From contig JBOEGJ010000016.1 of NCBI GenBank assembly GCA_050633365.1, positions 124,001 to 188,000 of the forward strand: a DNA stretch of 64,000 bases, written 5' to 3'. The notes beneath the pieces are model-generated. The model was given only the letters and a program-made list of their open reading frames with translations, ran no database searches and was not told the DNA's origin. Made by a program: the position numbers and the translations under genes. Source of the stretch: Pseudomaricurvus sp050633365. Its GTDB lineage: Bacteria; Pseudomonadota; Gammaproteobacteria; Pseudomonadales; Cellvibrionaceae. Positions 44,958 through 54,536 of this stretch are shown here, piece by piece. How positions within the stretch are numbered: position 1 is the first letter of the stretch; each line of letters starts with the position of its first letter.

Positions 44958-46100
44958 ATGGATTTCGAACGCCTGTTAGCACTCATGGTCGAGAAGGGGG
45001 CATCAGATCTCTTCATTACCGCCGGAGTACCGCCGTCGATGAAGCTACATGGGCGTGTTGTCCCCGTGACCACCACACCGCTATCGCCCGAAAAAGCCCG
45101 CGAAACCGTGCTTTCGGTAATGAATGAAAAACAGCGATCGGAATTTCTTGAGAACAAAGAACTCAACTTCGCCGTGAGTGCTCGCGGCGTTGGGCGATTC
45201 CGTTGCAGTGCCTTTTACCAACGCAACCTCGCCGGTATGGTATTGCGACGCATTGAAACCAACATCCCCAAAATTGATGATTTGGGCTTGCCAGAGATCA
45301 TTAAAGAGCTGGCCATGACCAAACGTGGCCTGATTATTTTTGTGGGCGCCACAGGTACCGGTAAATCTACCTCGCTGGCCTCGATGATTGGGCACCGCAA
45401 CCGAAACTCTAAGGGACACATCATCTCCATTGAAGATCCCATTGAATTCATCCATCAACATCAGGGCTGTATTATTACGCAGCGGGAAGTGGGCATTGAT
45501 ACCGAGTCCTTTGGCGTCGCACTAAAAAACACCCTACGACAGGCCCCGGATGTGATTCTGATTGGTGAGGTTCGAACCCGCGAGACCATGGAACACGCCA
45601 TCGCCTTCGCCGAAACCGGTCACTTATGCCTGTGCACCTTGCACGCCAACAACGCCAACCAAGCGTTAGATCGTATCATTCACTTCTTTCCCGCCGATCG
45701 TCACAGTCAACTGTGGATGGATTTATCACTCAATTTACGCGGTATCATCGCTCAACAGCTGATTCCAACCCCCGATGGCAACGGTCGTCGCGCCTGCCTC
45801 GAAGTACTGCTCAATACGCCTCTGGCCTCGGACATGATCCGCAAAGGCGAAGTTGCCGATCTCAAAGAACTGATGAAAAAGTCCACCGAAGTGGGTATGC
45901 AGACGTTTGACCAAGCGCTGTTTGAGCTCTATGACAAGGGTGAGATCACCTATGAAGACGCATTATCTTATGCCGACTCGCCCAACGATCTGCGCTTGAT
46001 GATCAAACTGGCCTCAGAAACCGATGCAGAGTATCTATCCCACGCCGCCGACGAACTGACTATCCAACAAGACGGAGACGACAGTTCACGATTATTCTAA
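44958..46100 (+). CDS. pilU: Twitching motility ATPase PilU
   Basis: PilU is the accessory retraction ATPase that works with PilT. The 380-residue protein has FERLLALMVEKGASDLFITAG at its start (split), Walker A GATGTGKSTSLA and Walker B APDVILIGEVRTRETMEHA. The C-terminus is longer and more acidic than in PilT (QQDGDDSSRLF), as usual for PilU. It lies 117 bp after pilT, with a hairpin in the gap. Confidence 0.96.
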   Translation: MDFERLLALMVEKGASDLFITAGVPPSMKLHGRVVPVTTTPLSPEKARETVLSVMNEKQRSEFLENKELNFAVSARGVGRFRCSAFYQRNLAGMVLRRIETNIPKIDDLGLPEIIKELAMTKRGLIIFVGATGTGKSTSLASMIGHRNRNSKGHIISIEDPIEFIHQHQGCIITQREVGIDTESFGVALKNTLRQAPDVILIGEVRTRETMEHAIAFAETGHLCLCTLHANNANQALDRIIHFFPADRHSQLWMDLSLNLRGIIAQQLIPTPDGNGRRACLEVLLNTPLASDMIRKGEVADLKELMKKSTEVGMQTFDQALFELYDKGEITYEDALSYADSPNDLRLMIKLASETDAEYLSHAADELTIQQDGDDSSRLF

Positions 46101-46115
46101 TCGGCACCTTACTTT

Positions 46116-46991
46116 ATGCGCTCTGCTATTGTTTTTGCTCTAATCTGCTGCCTAGTCAGCTGCACTGAACCCGAGTCCGAAGCTCCCGCTGTCATAGACA
46201 GCGGCGAGCGTTCAATTGAAAAGCCCCAGCCCCAGCAGCCCACTCTCGATATCTGCGCCACTGAGTGGATGCCGTTTTCTTACATCATCGCCGATAAGCC
46301 CACCGGGATAATGATAGAACTGGCTCAAAACATCGCCAAAAGCCTCGGCTATAAAGCCCGCTTTCACTTTATGGCGCCGCAGCGCTGCTATTCAGAAACC
46401 CACCAAGGCCATATGGATTTGAGTTTGTTTATGTCGCCATTGGCCTTGTCTCGCCCAGAGACTCAGCTCAGGGCAATTAAACCATCGGTGCAAAACCAGA
46501 TGCCGGTATTAGTGGTCAAACAAGAGAATCCGCTTCAACAGTTTTCTTCTTTGAGTGAAATGTCGGGAAGGACAATCGCGGGAATTCGCGGCAACTCATT
46601 TATGCTGAAGAACCAAGATGCCGGCCCCGAATGGATTCCCGCAAACCAGCTCGATTATCTATGGCAACTGCTGATGAGTGAGCGAGTGGATGCAGCCCTC
46701 GGTGACTTTCACTCTCGGGTAATGTTAACCCCTGAGCAACAGCAAACCGTACGATTCGTATTGCCCCCCATGGAGATAGAGCCCATTTATTGGGCTGGAC
46801 ATCAAAGCAAACCCACACTCATTCAACAGTTCTCTGACGAGCTCGAAATACGCCTATCAAACGGTGAAGTCGATCGCTTCTATCTGCGACACCTAGGTAC
46901 GCGCTTTTCCGACCTGCGCCAGATGATCGAGTCCGGACAATATGAACAGCAAGAACACCTGCGAACCTCAGAACAAGTAACGCCAAACTAA
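46116..46991 (+). CDS. Orphan solute-binding protein, family 3, probable lipoprotein
   Basis: The 291-residue protein has a signal peptide with the lipobox CLVSC, so it is probably lipid-anchored. The mature part shows the family-3 binding fold: LDICATEWMPFSYIIADKPTG, MDLSLFMSP, and later MSGRTIAGIRGNSFM and RVDAALGDFHSRVML. It lies 15 bp after pilU on the same strand but has no transporter partners. It resembles the protein encoded at 48247-49197, especially in PQRCYSET and the final DRFYLRHLG, so the two are paralogues. Confidence 0.78.
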   Translation: MRSAIVFALICCLVSCTEPESEAPAVIDSGERSIEKPQPQQPTLDICATEWMPFSYIIADKPTGIMIELAQNIAKSLGYKARFHFMAPQRCYSETHQGHMDLSLFMSPLALSRPETQLRAIKPSVQNQMPVLVVKQENPLQQFSSLSEMSGRTIAGIRGNSFMLKNQDAGPEWIPANQLDYLWQLLMSERVDAALGDFHSRVMLTPEQQQTVRFVLPPMEIEPIYWAGHQSKPTLIQQFSDELEIRLSNGEVDRFYLRHLGTRFSDLRQMIESGQYEQQEHLRTSEQVTPN

Positions 46992-47117
46992 GGCTTTGCT
47001 TGTCGAAATAGGATTAGCCTCCGCAGTTTTGCCACCAAATTGCCGCTTTACGTTATAGGGAAAGCGGCAAGGATTTGATAGAGTTTCAGCCTTTCTTGGC
47101 TCTCTATTGTTATTTCT

Positions 47118-48197
47118 ATGTCGTTACTGTCGATTCAAGCGGGCTCAAAAGCCTATGCCCACATTCAGGCGCAAGGTTTAGCGCCGGCGCACATCAATAG
47201 CATTTTTGGTGCCTCAGGAGCCGCCAAATGGCTAGCGATTTACGGTTTGGATCGCGCAATATTCTCCCAGTGGCTCGGCTCAGATAAACTGCAAACCAAT
47301 CAAACCATCAAACTTTTTGGCACCTCGGTAGGCGCCTTTAAGCTGGCCGCGGCCTGTCATCATCAAAGCGCCGATGCGCTCGACAAGTTATCCAGCGCCT
47401 ATATTCACCAAAGTTATCCACAAGGTGTTGGCGCCGATGAAATCGCCAAAGAGTTTAAAGATGTTCAAGAAGCGGTAATGGGTGGGGATAAAATTGAGCA
47501 AATTCTCCGTCACCCCTATTTGCGTTTCAGCTGTGGCGCCGTTCGCTGTCACGGCGGCTTGGCCAGTCAGAACATCAAACGCCAGGCCGCTAGCTGTGCC
47601 AAGGCGTCGGTGAAAAATTTAACCGGGCGCCAAGCGCTCACCAAACAACTCGATCGAGTCGTTTTTCACGACCCTCGTGACGCCTTTGAACTTCGATCCC
47701 GCGACGGCTATCGCACCGAGGCGGTTGCGCTTACCGCTAGTAACTTCCAGCCAGCGTTAACCGCGTCTGGATCAATTCCTGTGTATATGCACGGGGTCGA
47801 AAACATCGAAGGCGCCGGCAGAGGCATGTATCGTGATGGCGGTCTGCTCGACTACCACCCGGTGCCGGGAAATTTCTGGGCCGATGATGAATTGATTCTC
47901 TACCCGCATTTTTATCGCGATTGCAAAGTGGGCTGGTTTGACAAGTACCTACCTTGGCGCAAAGCGGAGGCAAAACTGCTGGAACAGGCGATTGTGATTT
48001 CACCCAGTGACAAGTTCTGGTCCATGACGGACCTCGGACGGGTGCCCGATCGAAAGGACTTTCTCACCTATCAAAAAAACGATGCCGAGCGTATACGCTT
48101 GTGGCAACAGGTCGCGGACTTAAGCTTGCAATTGGGCGAAGAATTTCTCGAACTGAGTGATCGCGCTGACTGGCAGCGAGTTCAGCGCTTGGCCTAA
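47118..48197 (+). CDS. Patatin-like phospholipase family protein
   Basis: The 359-residue protein carries the patatin Ser-Asp dyad: the nucleophile elbow GTSVGAFK near residue 69 and the Asp in YRDGGLLDYHP. The oxyanion loop is GASGAAKWLAI near residue 32. Such enzymes hydrolyse acyl chains from lipids. The middle segment (residues about 95-200) is unfamiliar. No signal peptide is visible, so it may act in the cytoplasm or be secreted by another route. It lies between two paralogous binding-protein genes. Confidence 0.85.
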   Translation: MSLLSIQAGSKAYAHIQAQGLAPAHINSIFGASGAAKWLAIYGLDRAIFSQWLGSDKLQTNQTIKLFGTSVGAFKLAAACHHQSADALDKLSSAYIHQSYPQGVGADEIAKEFKDVQEAVMGGDKIEQILRHPYLRFSCGAVRCHGGLASQNIKRQAASCAKASVKNLTGRQALTKQLDRVVFHDPRDAFELRSRDGYRTEAVALTASNFQPALTASGSIPVYMHGVENIEGAGRGMYRDGGLLDYHPVPGNFWADDELILYPHFYRDCKVGWFDKYLPWRKAEAKLLEQAIVISPSDKFWSMTDLGRVPDRKDFLTYQKNDAERIRLWQQVADLSLQLGEEFLELSDRADWQRVQRLA

Positions 48198-48246
48198 CCT
48201 TGTTTCATCTCTAGTGGCGTTCGAAATAAGTTAGTGTCGATCAACT

Positions 48247-49197
48247 TTAATGGCGCTCTACTATAGCACCAGCCTTGCGCTGTTTTTCCCGCTGGTGCTG
48301 CTCAAACTCCACCGCCATTGCCTTGACCCTGCTAAACGGCACAACACCGTGACGCACATAAGCTTCGTCCACTAAGCCTTCATCCAAGAACTGCTGTAAG
48401 TGTTTGTTAATAGAGGGAATAATCTCAGCCGCCTTTGATCGATGCACGGCCATATAGATCGGCGTGGCATAGAGCGCTGGCTGCAAGAATTCGACCTCGC
48501 CACTGCGATACACCTCTAGTGGCGTCAGCGAGAGAAAATCACCAATGGCGCCATCCAGACGCCCTCGCATAAGCATTTGCCACATACTCTTGCCAGAATT
48601 TTGCAGCTGCCAATCAACACCATCGTAGTGCTTAAGCGAGGTGTAGATGGGGTTGCCGCGCAGCACCCCCAAGGTCTGACCCGAAAACTGCGGTAAACCC
48701 TCGAACCCTTTATGATCACTGGTCGCTGTCACTACCACTCCTGAAATATGGTATTGAACAGGGATTTTCGCCAGCACCAAATCTGGGTCGGGAGTGCTGT
48801 TGTACAACATCAAATCTTGACGACCTTGCCTGACGGCCGCCCTGCAACGCGGCAACGGCATAACATTGAACTGAAGGCTGTAGGGCAGATCCATCGCTCG
48901 CACAAAATCGATCAACACCCCTTCGATCTGCCCCTCGCGAAAATAGCTATAGGGTTTCCACTCAAACACACAGACATTAAGCACCGGTCTCGAGTCAAGC
49001 TCAGGTGATATGAGCGATTGAGTTTTGACTGTCGCACTTAAATCTTCGGAGCTGGAAATAACCGCAACCGATTTAGCGGTGCCTATAGGCGCGTACCAGA
49101 AAGCACACAAAGCCAGCGCTTGGCATAGCTTAATCACCCCATCCTTGAGAAACCTTCCTCCATCAAAAATTCGCTGATAATCGCTAAAAAAACTCAT
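48247..49197 (-). CDS. Orphan solute-binding protein, family 3
   Basis: The protein has a hydrophobic N-terminal signal (KLCQALALCAFWYAPIGTA) followed by a long linker and the binding fold: LNVCVFEWKPYSYFREGQIEG, LPRCRAAVRQGRQDLMLY, and FSGQTLGVLRGNPIYTSL with GAIGDFLSL. I chose the ATG at 49197 (MSFFSDYQRIF); an in-frame codon at 49236 is possible. The canonical Arg that holds the amino-acid carboxylate is not obvious. No permease or ATPase is adjacent. It is paralogous to the product of 46116-46991. Confidence 0.78.
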   Translation of the reverse strand: MSFFSDYQRIFDGGRFLKDGVIKLCQALALCAFWYAPIGTAKSVAVISSSEDLSATVKTQSLISPELDSRPVLNVCVFEWKPYSYFREGQIEGVLIDFVRAMDLPYSLQFNVMPLPRCRAAVRQGRQDLMLYNSTPDPDLVLAKIPVQYHISGVVVTATSDHKGFEGLPQFSGQTLGVLRGNPIYTSLKHYDGVDWQLQNSGKSMWQMLMRGRLDGAIGDFLSLTPLEVYRSGEVEFLQPALYATPIYMAVHRSKAAEIIPSINKHLQQFLDEGLVDEAYVRHGVVPFSRVKAMAVEFEQHQREKQRKAGAIVERH

Positions 49198-49330
49198 TTT
49201 TGAAGTATAGATGCTGTTTCCCCATACGTTTCGCATAAATCATCGGATTTTCCGGTACTTTTTGTGTACTTTTTGGTCATCTGCCCTTTACCCAGCTACC
49301 CTTGGTGCGCGAAAATAGCGCCCTTTTTTA

Positions 49331-49360
49331 TGACCTCTCTCAACTCTTGAGAGAAGGTCA
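49331..49360 (+). promoter_or_regulatory. Large inverted repeat in the tkt leader
   Basis: TGACC-TCTCTCAA and TTGAGAGA-a-GGTCA form a 13-bp stem with one bulged A and a CTC loop. It ends 28 bp before the tkt start and is not followed by a T-run. It could be an operator or a leader RNA structure. Confidence 0.6.
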
Positions 49361-49388
49361 CTCGTGCATCAATAGGAGCTCCGAGCCC

Positions 49389-51389
49389 ATGCCATCTCGT
49401 GCAGAATTAGCCAACGCCATCCGCGCCCTCAGTATGGACGCCGTCCAGCAAGCCAACAGCGGCCACCCCGGAGCCCCAATGGGTATGGCGGATATCGCCG
49501 AAGTACTCTGGAACGACTTCTTAAAGCACAACCCGAGCAACCCAGATTGGGCTGATCGAGATCGCTTTATTCTGTCCAACGGTCACGGCTCAATGCTCAT
49601 CTACTCTTTGCTGCACCTGAGCGGCTATGATCTGCCCATCGAAGAGCTGAAGAACTTCCGTCAGATGCATTCAAAAACCCCTGGCCACCCAGAGTACGGG
49701 TATGCGCCGGGCATTGAAACCACTACTGGCCCATTGGGACAAGGCATCACCAACGCCGTTGGTATGGCACTGGCCGAGAAAATTCTCGCCGACCAGTTCA
49801 ACCGTGACGGTCACGAAGTTGTCGACCACAACACCTACACCTTTATGGGTGATGGTTGCTTGATGGAAGGCATCTCGCACGAAGCTTGTTCTTTGGCCGG
49901 TACCCTAGGCCTAGGCAAGCTCATCGCATTTTACGACGACAATGGCATCTCCATCGATGGCGAAGTTGAGGGTTGGTTCACTGACGACACCCCTAAACGT
50001 TTCGAATCTTACGGCTGGCATGTCATTCCAGCGGTTGATGGTCACGACAGTGCCGCCATTAAAGCAGCCATCGAAGCCGCTCGCGCCGAATCCGACAAGC
50101 CCACCATTATCTGCTGCAAAACCGTGATTGGTTTTGGCTCTCCTAACAAGCAGGGCAAAGAGGATTGCCACGGTGCACCTCTGGGTGATGAAGAAATCGC
50201 TTTAGTTCGCAAAACTCTCAACTGGGAACATGGCCCCTTCGAAATCCCTGCTGACATCGCCGGCACTTGGAATGCCCAAGACGCTGGCGCCGCCGCCGAA
50301 AGCGAGTGGCAAGCTCGCTTTGAAGCCTACAAAGGTGCACACCCAGAGCTGGCTGCAGAATTCGAACGCCGCGTGATCAAAGGTGATCTACCGGCCGACT
50401 TCTCTGAAAAAGCCGACGCCTACATTCGTGAATGTCAGGATAAAGCCGAGAAAGTCGCCTCTCGTAAAGCCTCACAAAACACCCTCAACGCCTTTGGCCC
50501 ATTGTTGCCAGAGATGTTGGGCGGATCGGCCGATTTGGCCGGCTCTAACCTGACTTTGTGGAAAGGTTGTAAGGGTGTCGAAGCCAAAGATGCCAGTGGT
50601 AACTACATCTACTACGGCGTGCGTGAATTTGCCATGAGTGCCATGATGAACGGTATCGCCTTGCACGGCGGTTTCGTTAACTACGGCGCCACCTTCTTGA
50701 TGTTCATGGAATACGCCCGCAACGCTGTGCGTATGGCAGCATTGATGAAGCAGCAGAGTATCTTTGTTTACACTCACGACTCTATCGGTTTGGGTGAAGA
50801 TGGCCCGACTCACCAGCCTGTAGAGCAAATCCCAAGCTTGCGTATCATTCCCAACATGCACGTTTGGCGCCCTTGTGACACGGTTGAATCTGCCGTGTCT
50901 TGGAAGTCTGCCATCGAGCGTCGCGACGGTCCAAGCTCACTGATCTTCTCTCGCCAAGGCCTAGCGCCCATGGCCCGTGACGACGAGCAATTGAGCAACG
51001 TTGCCCGCGGTGGTTACATCTTGAAAGATTGCGCTGGCGAGCCAGATGCGATCCTCATCGCCACCGGTTCAGAGGTTGAATTGGCCATGCAAGCGGCAGA
51101 AAAAGTCAGTGCTAACGGTAAGAAAGTTCGCGTAGTCTCTATGCCCTGTGCTGAACTGTTCTGCGCTCAAGACGCCGAATACCGCCAGCAAGTACTACCC
51201 ATCGAAGTGGGTGCTCGCGTCGCGGTTGAAGCCGCTCACGAAGACTACTGGTACAAGTTTGTCGGTCTCGACGGTCGCGTTGTGGGCATGAACACCTTCG
51301 GCGAATCGGCCCCAGGTGGCGAGTTGATGGAGCACTTCGGCTTTACCGTCGACAACGTAGTGGCCGCGGTCGAAGAAGTACTCGACTAA
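49389..51389 (+). CDS. tkt: Transketolase
   Basis: Transketolase moves two-carbon units between sugar phosphates with thiamine diphosphate. The start at 49389 (MPSRAELANAIRAL), preceded by AGGAG, gives 666 residues, the usual length; the frame extends upstream without likeness. Motifs include SGHPGAPMGMADIAEVLW, NGHGSML, the ThDP-binding TFMGDGCLMEGISHEACSLAG (split), and GLGEDGPTHQPVEQI in the pyrimidine domain. It is the first gene of tkt-epd-(chemoreceptor)-pgk-fba. Confidence 0.97.
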   Translation: MPSRAELANAIRALSMDAVQQANSGHPGAPMGMADIAEVLWNDFLKHNPSNPDWADRDRFILSNGHGSMLIYSLLHLSGYDLPIEELKNFRQMHSKTPGHPEYGYAPGIETTTGPLGQGITNAVGMALAEKILADQFNRDGHEVVDHNTYTFMGDGCLMEGISHEACSLAGTLGLGKLIAFYDDNGISIDGEVEGWFTDDTPKRFESYGWHVIPAVDGHDSAAIKAAIEAARAESDKPTIICCKTVIGFGSPNKQGKEDCHGAPLGDEEIALVRKTLNWEHGPFEIPADIAGTWNAQDAGAAAESEWQARFEAYKGAHPELAAEFERRVIKGDLPADFSEKADAYIRECQDKAEKVASRKASQNTLNAFGPLLPEMLGGSADLAGSNLTLWKGCKGVEAKDASGNYIYYGVREFAMSAMMNGIALHGGFVNYGATFLMFMEYARNAVRMAALMKQQSIFVYTHDSIGLGEDGPTHQPVEQIPSLRIIPNMHVWRPCDTVESAVSWKSAIERRDGPSSLIFSRQGLAPMARDDEQLSNVARGGYILKDCAGEPDAILIATGSEVELAMQAAEKVSANGKKVRVVSMPCAELFCAQDAEYRQQVLPIEVGARVAVEAAHEDYWYKFVGLDGRVVGMNTFGESAPGGELMEHFGFTVDNVVAAVEEVLD

Positions 51390-51468
51390 ACCATTGCACT
51401 TAATCAGCCCGATATAGGCTCGAGCGGCTATCGCAGCACTCGAGCTTATCGCGGAGACTGCCCCCCTG

Positions 51469-51494
51469 ACAAAGCCGGCACCTGCCGGCTTTGT
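51469..51494 (+). terminator. Hairpin between tkt and epd
   Basis: ACAAAGCCGGCA (51469-51480) and TGCCGGCTTTGT (51483-51494) are exact complements, 28 bp before the epd start. The stem is strong but no T-run follows beyond the arm itself, so it may attenuate rather than fully stop transcription into epd. Confidence 0.55.
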
Positions 51495-51521
51495 GCGTAG
51501 ATTTCTCGCCAAGAGGCCAGC

Positions 51522-52604
51522 GTGACTGTGTCAACTAGTTCACCATCATCGAGCGCTCAGCCCTCGAACAACACCTCGCCCCAATCGCGTCAGCGCATTG
51601 CGATCAATGGTTATGGACGTATTGGCCGCTGCATCTTGCGGGCACTGTTTGAGACCGAACTTCAAAATGAATTCGACGTCGTCGCCATTAACGAGTTGGC
51701 CGATTACAAAACCATTGGCCACCTCACCAAATACGATTCAACCCACGGGCGTTTTCCCGGCGAGGTGAGGGTCGACAATGACGTGCTCACCATCGACGCC
51801 CAGCAGATTCAAATTTTGCATCATGAAGCCATCGGCGATTTGCCTTGGGCGGATCTGAATATCGATTTAGTGCTGGAATGCACCGGCGCTTTTAGCGATC
51901 GCGCAACGGCCCAACGCCATATTGATCAAGGCGCTAAGCGAGTCTTGTTCTCGCAACCGGGTGAGTCGGATGTGGATGCCACCATAGTCTATGGCGTCAA
52001 CGAGAACATTCTCGGCTCAGAGCAAACCATTGTTTCCAATGCCTCTTGCACCACCAATTGCAGTATCCCGGTGATACAAACCCTGCATCAGCAATTTGGC
52101 ATCGAGAGCGGTGTAATCACCACTCTGCACTCGGCCATGAATGATCAGCCAGTCATCGACGCCTACCATCACACCGATCTGCGTAAAACTCGATCCATCA
52201 TGAACTCTATGATTCCGGTGGATACGGGATTGGCTCGCGGTATTGAACGATTCCTACCCGAGCTGTCGGGGCGCTTCGAAGCGCAAGCCATGCGCGTGCC
52301 CACCGCCAATGTGTCTGCGATCGATTTGACCTTGGTACTGAAACAAGACGTCGATACCGACACCATTAACCAAACCCTAAAACATGCCGCTGAACACCAC
52401 TTCCATGGGGTGTTGGGCTATACCGAAGAGCTGCTCGCCTCCTGCGACTTCAATCACGACGCCCGCTCGGGTATCGTCGATGCTGGTCAAACGCGGGTCG
52501 CCGGCAAACGCTTGGTCAAAGTATTGGTATGGTTCGACAATGAATGGGGCTACGCCAACCGAATGCTCGATGTGAGCCGCTGTTGGTTAGAAGCTTCACT
52601 CTAA
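51522..52604 (+). CDS. epd: Erythrose-4-phosphate dehydrogenase (GAPDH family)
   Basis: The 360-residue protein belongs to the GAPDH family. INGYGRIGRCILRAL binds NAD near residue 28, and the catalytic Cys lies in SNASCTTNCSIPVI. The sequence INELADYKTIGHLTKYDSTHGRF (split) and LHSAMNDQPVIDAYHH are closer to Epd than to glycolytic GapA. Epd makes 4-phosphoerythronate for pyridoxal phosphate synthesis. It starts with GTG and carries about 25 extra Ser/Gln-rich residues at the N-terminus. A true GAPDH role cannot be ruled out. It follows tkt. Confidence 0.9.
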   Translation: MTVSTSSPSSSAQPSNNTSPQSRQRIAINGYGRIGRCILRALFETELQNEFDVVAINELADYKTIGHLTKYDSTHGRFPGEVRVDNDVLTIDAQQIQILHHEAIGDLPWADLNIDLVLECTGAFSDRATAQRHIDQGAKRVLFSQPGESDVDATIVYGVNENILGSEQTIVSNASCTTNCSIPVIQTLHQQFGIESGVITTLHSAMNDQPVIDAYHHTDLRKTRSIMNSMIPVDTGLARGIERFLPELSGRFEAQAMRVPTANVSAIDLTLVLKQDVDTDTINQTLKHAAEHHFHGVLGYTEELLASCDFNHDARSGIVDAGQTRVAGKRLVKVLVWFDNEWGYANRMLDVSRCWLEASL

Positions 52605-52780
52605 TATCGCCGCCAAAGCGAGGATAATCCAACTCCAAATATCCACACTGAAGCAATGGTCTTTTATTGTTCTGAAGATTCTACGCTCACGGTACTCTCC
52701 TGCCTCTGTCGCCTCTATGGACATCTATACTCCTACTGTAGACACCCCATGGTAATTCGGTGATTCCTGAGGCAACACCT

Positions 52781-54418
52781 ATGACTTTTCTTCGTAATAT
52801 ATCCATTCGAGTGCGCTTAATGATGATCATCTCCGGAGTGATCTTAGGTATGGCAATTTTATTGGGGGCCAACCTCTATTCACAAAAGAGCACACTCTAT
52901 TCTCAGCAGCAAATCAAAGTGAAAGCTCTAGTAGAGAGTGCTTACAGCATTATCGAGAAATACCACCAGCAGCAGATCTCGGGAGCACTGAGTCTCGAAC
53001 AAGCGCAAACACAAGCCATCGAGGCGATCAGCCAATTGCGCTACGAAGACAACAACTATTTTTGGATTAACGATAGCTACCCAAACATGATCATGCATCC
53101 GTTTAAGCCGCAGTTAAACGGCACTTCTATTCGAGAAAACAAAGACCCCGATGGTGTCTATTTGTTTCGTGAAATGGTCGACGTGGTAAAAGCCGACGGC
53201 GAGGGTTTTGTTCCCTACAAATGGCCCAAACCAGGCGCCGAAGAGCCTGTGGATAAAATATCTTACGTGAAAGGCTTTGAGACTTGGGGCTGGATTCTTG
53301 GCAGTGGTATCTACATCGACAACGTCGATGCCATATTCACCTCACAAGTACGCACCAGCCTGTTTATGGCGTTGATTATCACAGCCGTCGTGGGTGGTTT
53401 CGTCTACGCCACAGGGCGAAGCATTCTCATCCCCACCCATCGCGTATCAAAACTGATGGAAAATATAGCCGCTGGTGAAGGCGACCTTACCAAACGACTG
53501 GAAGAACAGGGCAGCGATGAAATATCGGGGCTCTCTTCTAACTTTAATATCTTTTCGGAAAAGATACGTGGCTCTTTGAGCGAGCTTTCATCCAGTGCCG
53601 GCAGCGTTATGGGCTTCGCCGACCAGCTATCGGAAACCAGCCAAGCGGTCACTAAAGCCACACAGCTTCAAAACGACGCCAGTACTCAAGTGGCCGCGGC
53701 TATGGAACAAATGTCCGTTAATGTAAAAGAGGTCAGCGGCAATGCCGATTCTGCAGAACAAGCTGCAATCTCGGCACAACAAAATACCCGTGAAGGCAAA
53801 GAGACACTCTCTTCGGCTATTGATCAAATCTCATCACTATCGAACAGTATCAACAAAGTCAGCGACGTAATCACCAAACTCTCTGAAGAATCAGAGAGCA
53901 TCGGTACGGTACTGGATGTGATTCGAAGTATTGCCGAACAAACCAATCTACTCGCCCTCAATGCCGCCATTGAAGCCGCCCGAGCCGGAGAGCAAGGTCG
54001 CGGATTTGCGGTGGTCGCCGACGAAGTACGAACACTCGCCAGCCGCACTGGCCAAAGCACCGAAGAGATCCAGCAGATGATTTCTCGCCTGCAATCGGAG
54101 ACACAGCAGGCAGTAGCCGCCGTTGGAGAAAGCCAAAAAACCTCTCAAAGTACCATCGAAATAGCCGGTCAGGCAGGTGACGCTCTCACTGAGATAGAAA
54201 AGTTGATGACAACCATTTCTGAAATGAACGGTCACGTCGCTCGAGCCACTAATCAACAAGCCCAAGCCGTGGATGAAGTGAGTGAGCGCATCAATGAGTT
54301 ATCCGGTATTGCCGATGAATCGGCCGAAGTCTCCCAAAAGCTTGAAGCCACGGGTAATCACCTTCGAAAAGACAGCCACAAGATGTCTGACGTCATTAAC
54401 CGCTTTAAGCTCAATTAA
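52781..54418 (+). CDS. Methyl-accepting chemotaxis protein with Cache sensor
   Basis: The 545-residue chemoreceptor has two membrane segments (about residues 15-35 and 195-215). Between them lies a single Cache domain: NNYFWINDSYPNMIMHPFKP and ETWGWILGSGIYID are typical of the sCache_2 type, which often binds small carboxylates. A HAMP segment leads to the helical signalling domain with the hairpin tip EQTNLLALNAAIEAARAGE (split) and GRGFAVVADEVRTLA. I chose the ATG at 52781, which has GAGG upstream, over the GTG at 52760. It sits between epd and pgk, an unusual place for a receptor. Confidence 0.93.
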   Translation: MTFLRNISIRVRLMMIISGVILGMAILLGANLYSQKSTLYSQQQIKVKALVESAYSIIEKYHQQQISGALSLEQAQTQAIEAISQLRYEDNNYFWINDSYPNMIMHPFKPQLNGTSIRENKDPDGVYLFREMVDVVKADGEGFVPYKWPKPGAEEPVDKISYVKGFETWGWILGSGIYIDNVDAIFTSQVRTSLFMALIITAVVGGFVYATGRSILIPTHRVSKLMENIAAGEGDLTKRLEEQGSDEISGLSSNFNIFSEKIRGSLSELSSSAGSVMGFADQLSETSQAVTKATQLQNDASTQVAAAMEQMSVNVKEVSGNADSAEQAAISAQQNTREGKETLSSAIDQISSLSNSINKVSDVITKLSEESESIGTVLDVIRSIAEQTNLLALNAAIEAARAGEQGRGFAVVADEVRTLASRTGQSTEEIQQMISRLQSETQQAVAAVGESQKTSQSTIEIAGQAGDALTEIEKLMTTISEMNGHVARATNQQAQAVDEVSERINELSGIADESAEVSQKLEATGNHLRKDSHKMSDVINRFKLN

Positions 54419-54536
54419 CCGCTTTTAAGCGCGAATTTCTTACACTGCAGCTGTGACTATAGCGGCTGCTTTCCGGTATCATGTCGCCTTTCAAAAAAGC
54501 CCTCTGGTGGGCGCAGTATTTAGATGAGAGACGACT

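Noticed and set aside
44870..45461. Minus-strand frames overlapping pilT and pilU
   Set aside because: They are shadows of well-supported genes and resemble no protein.
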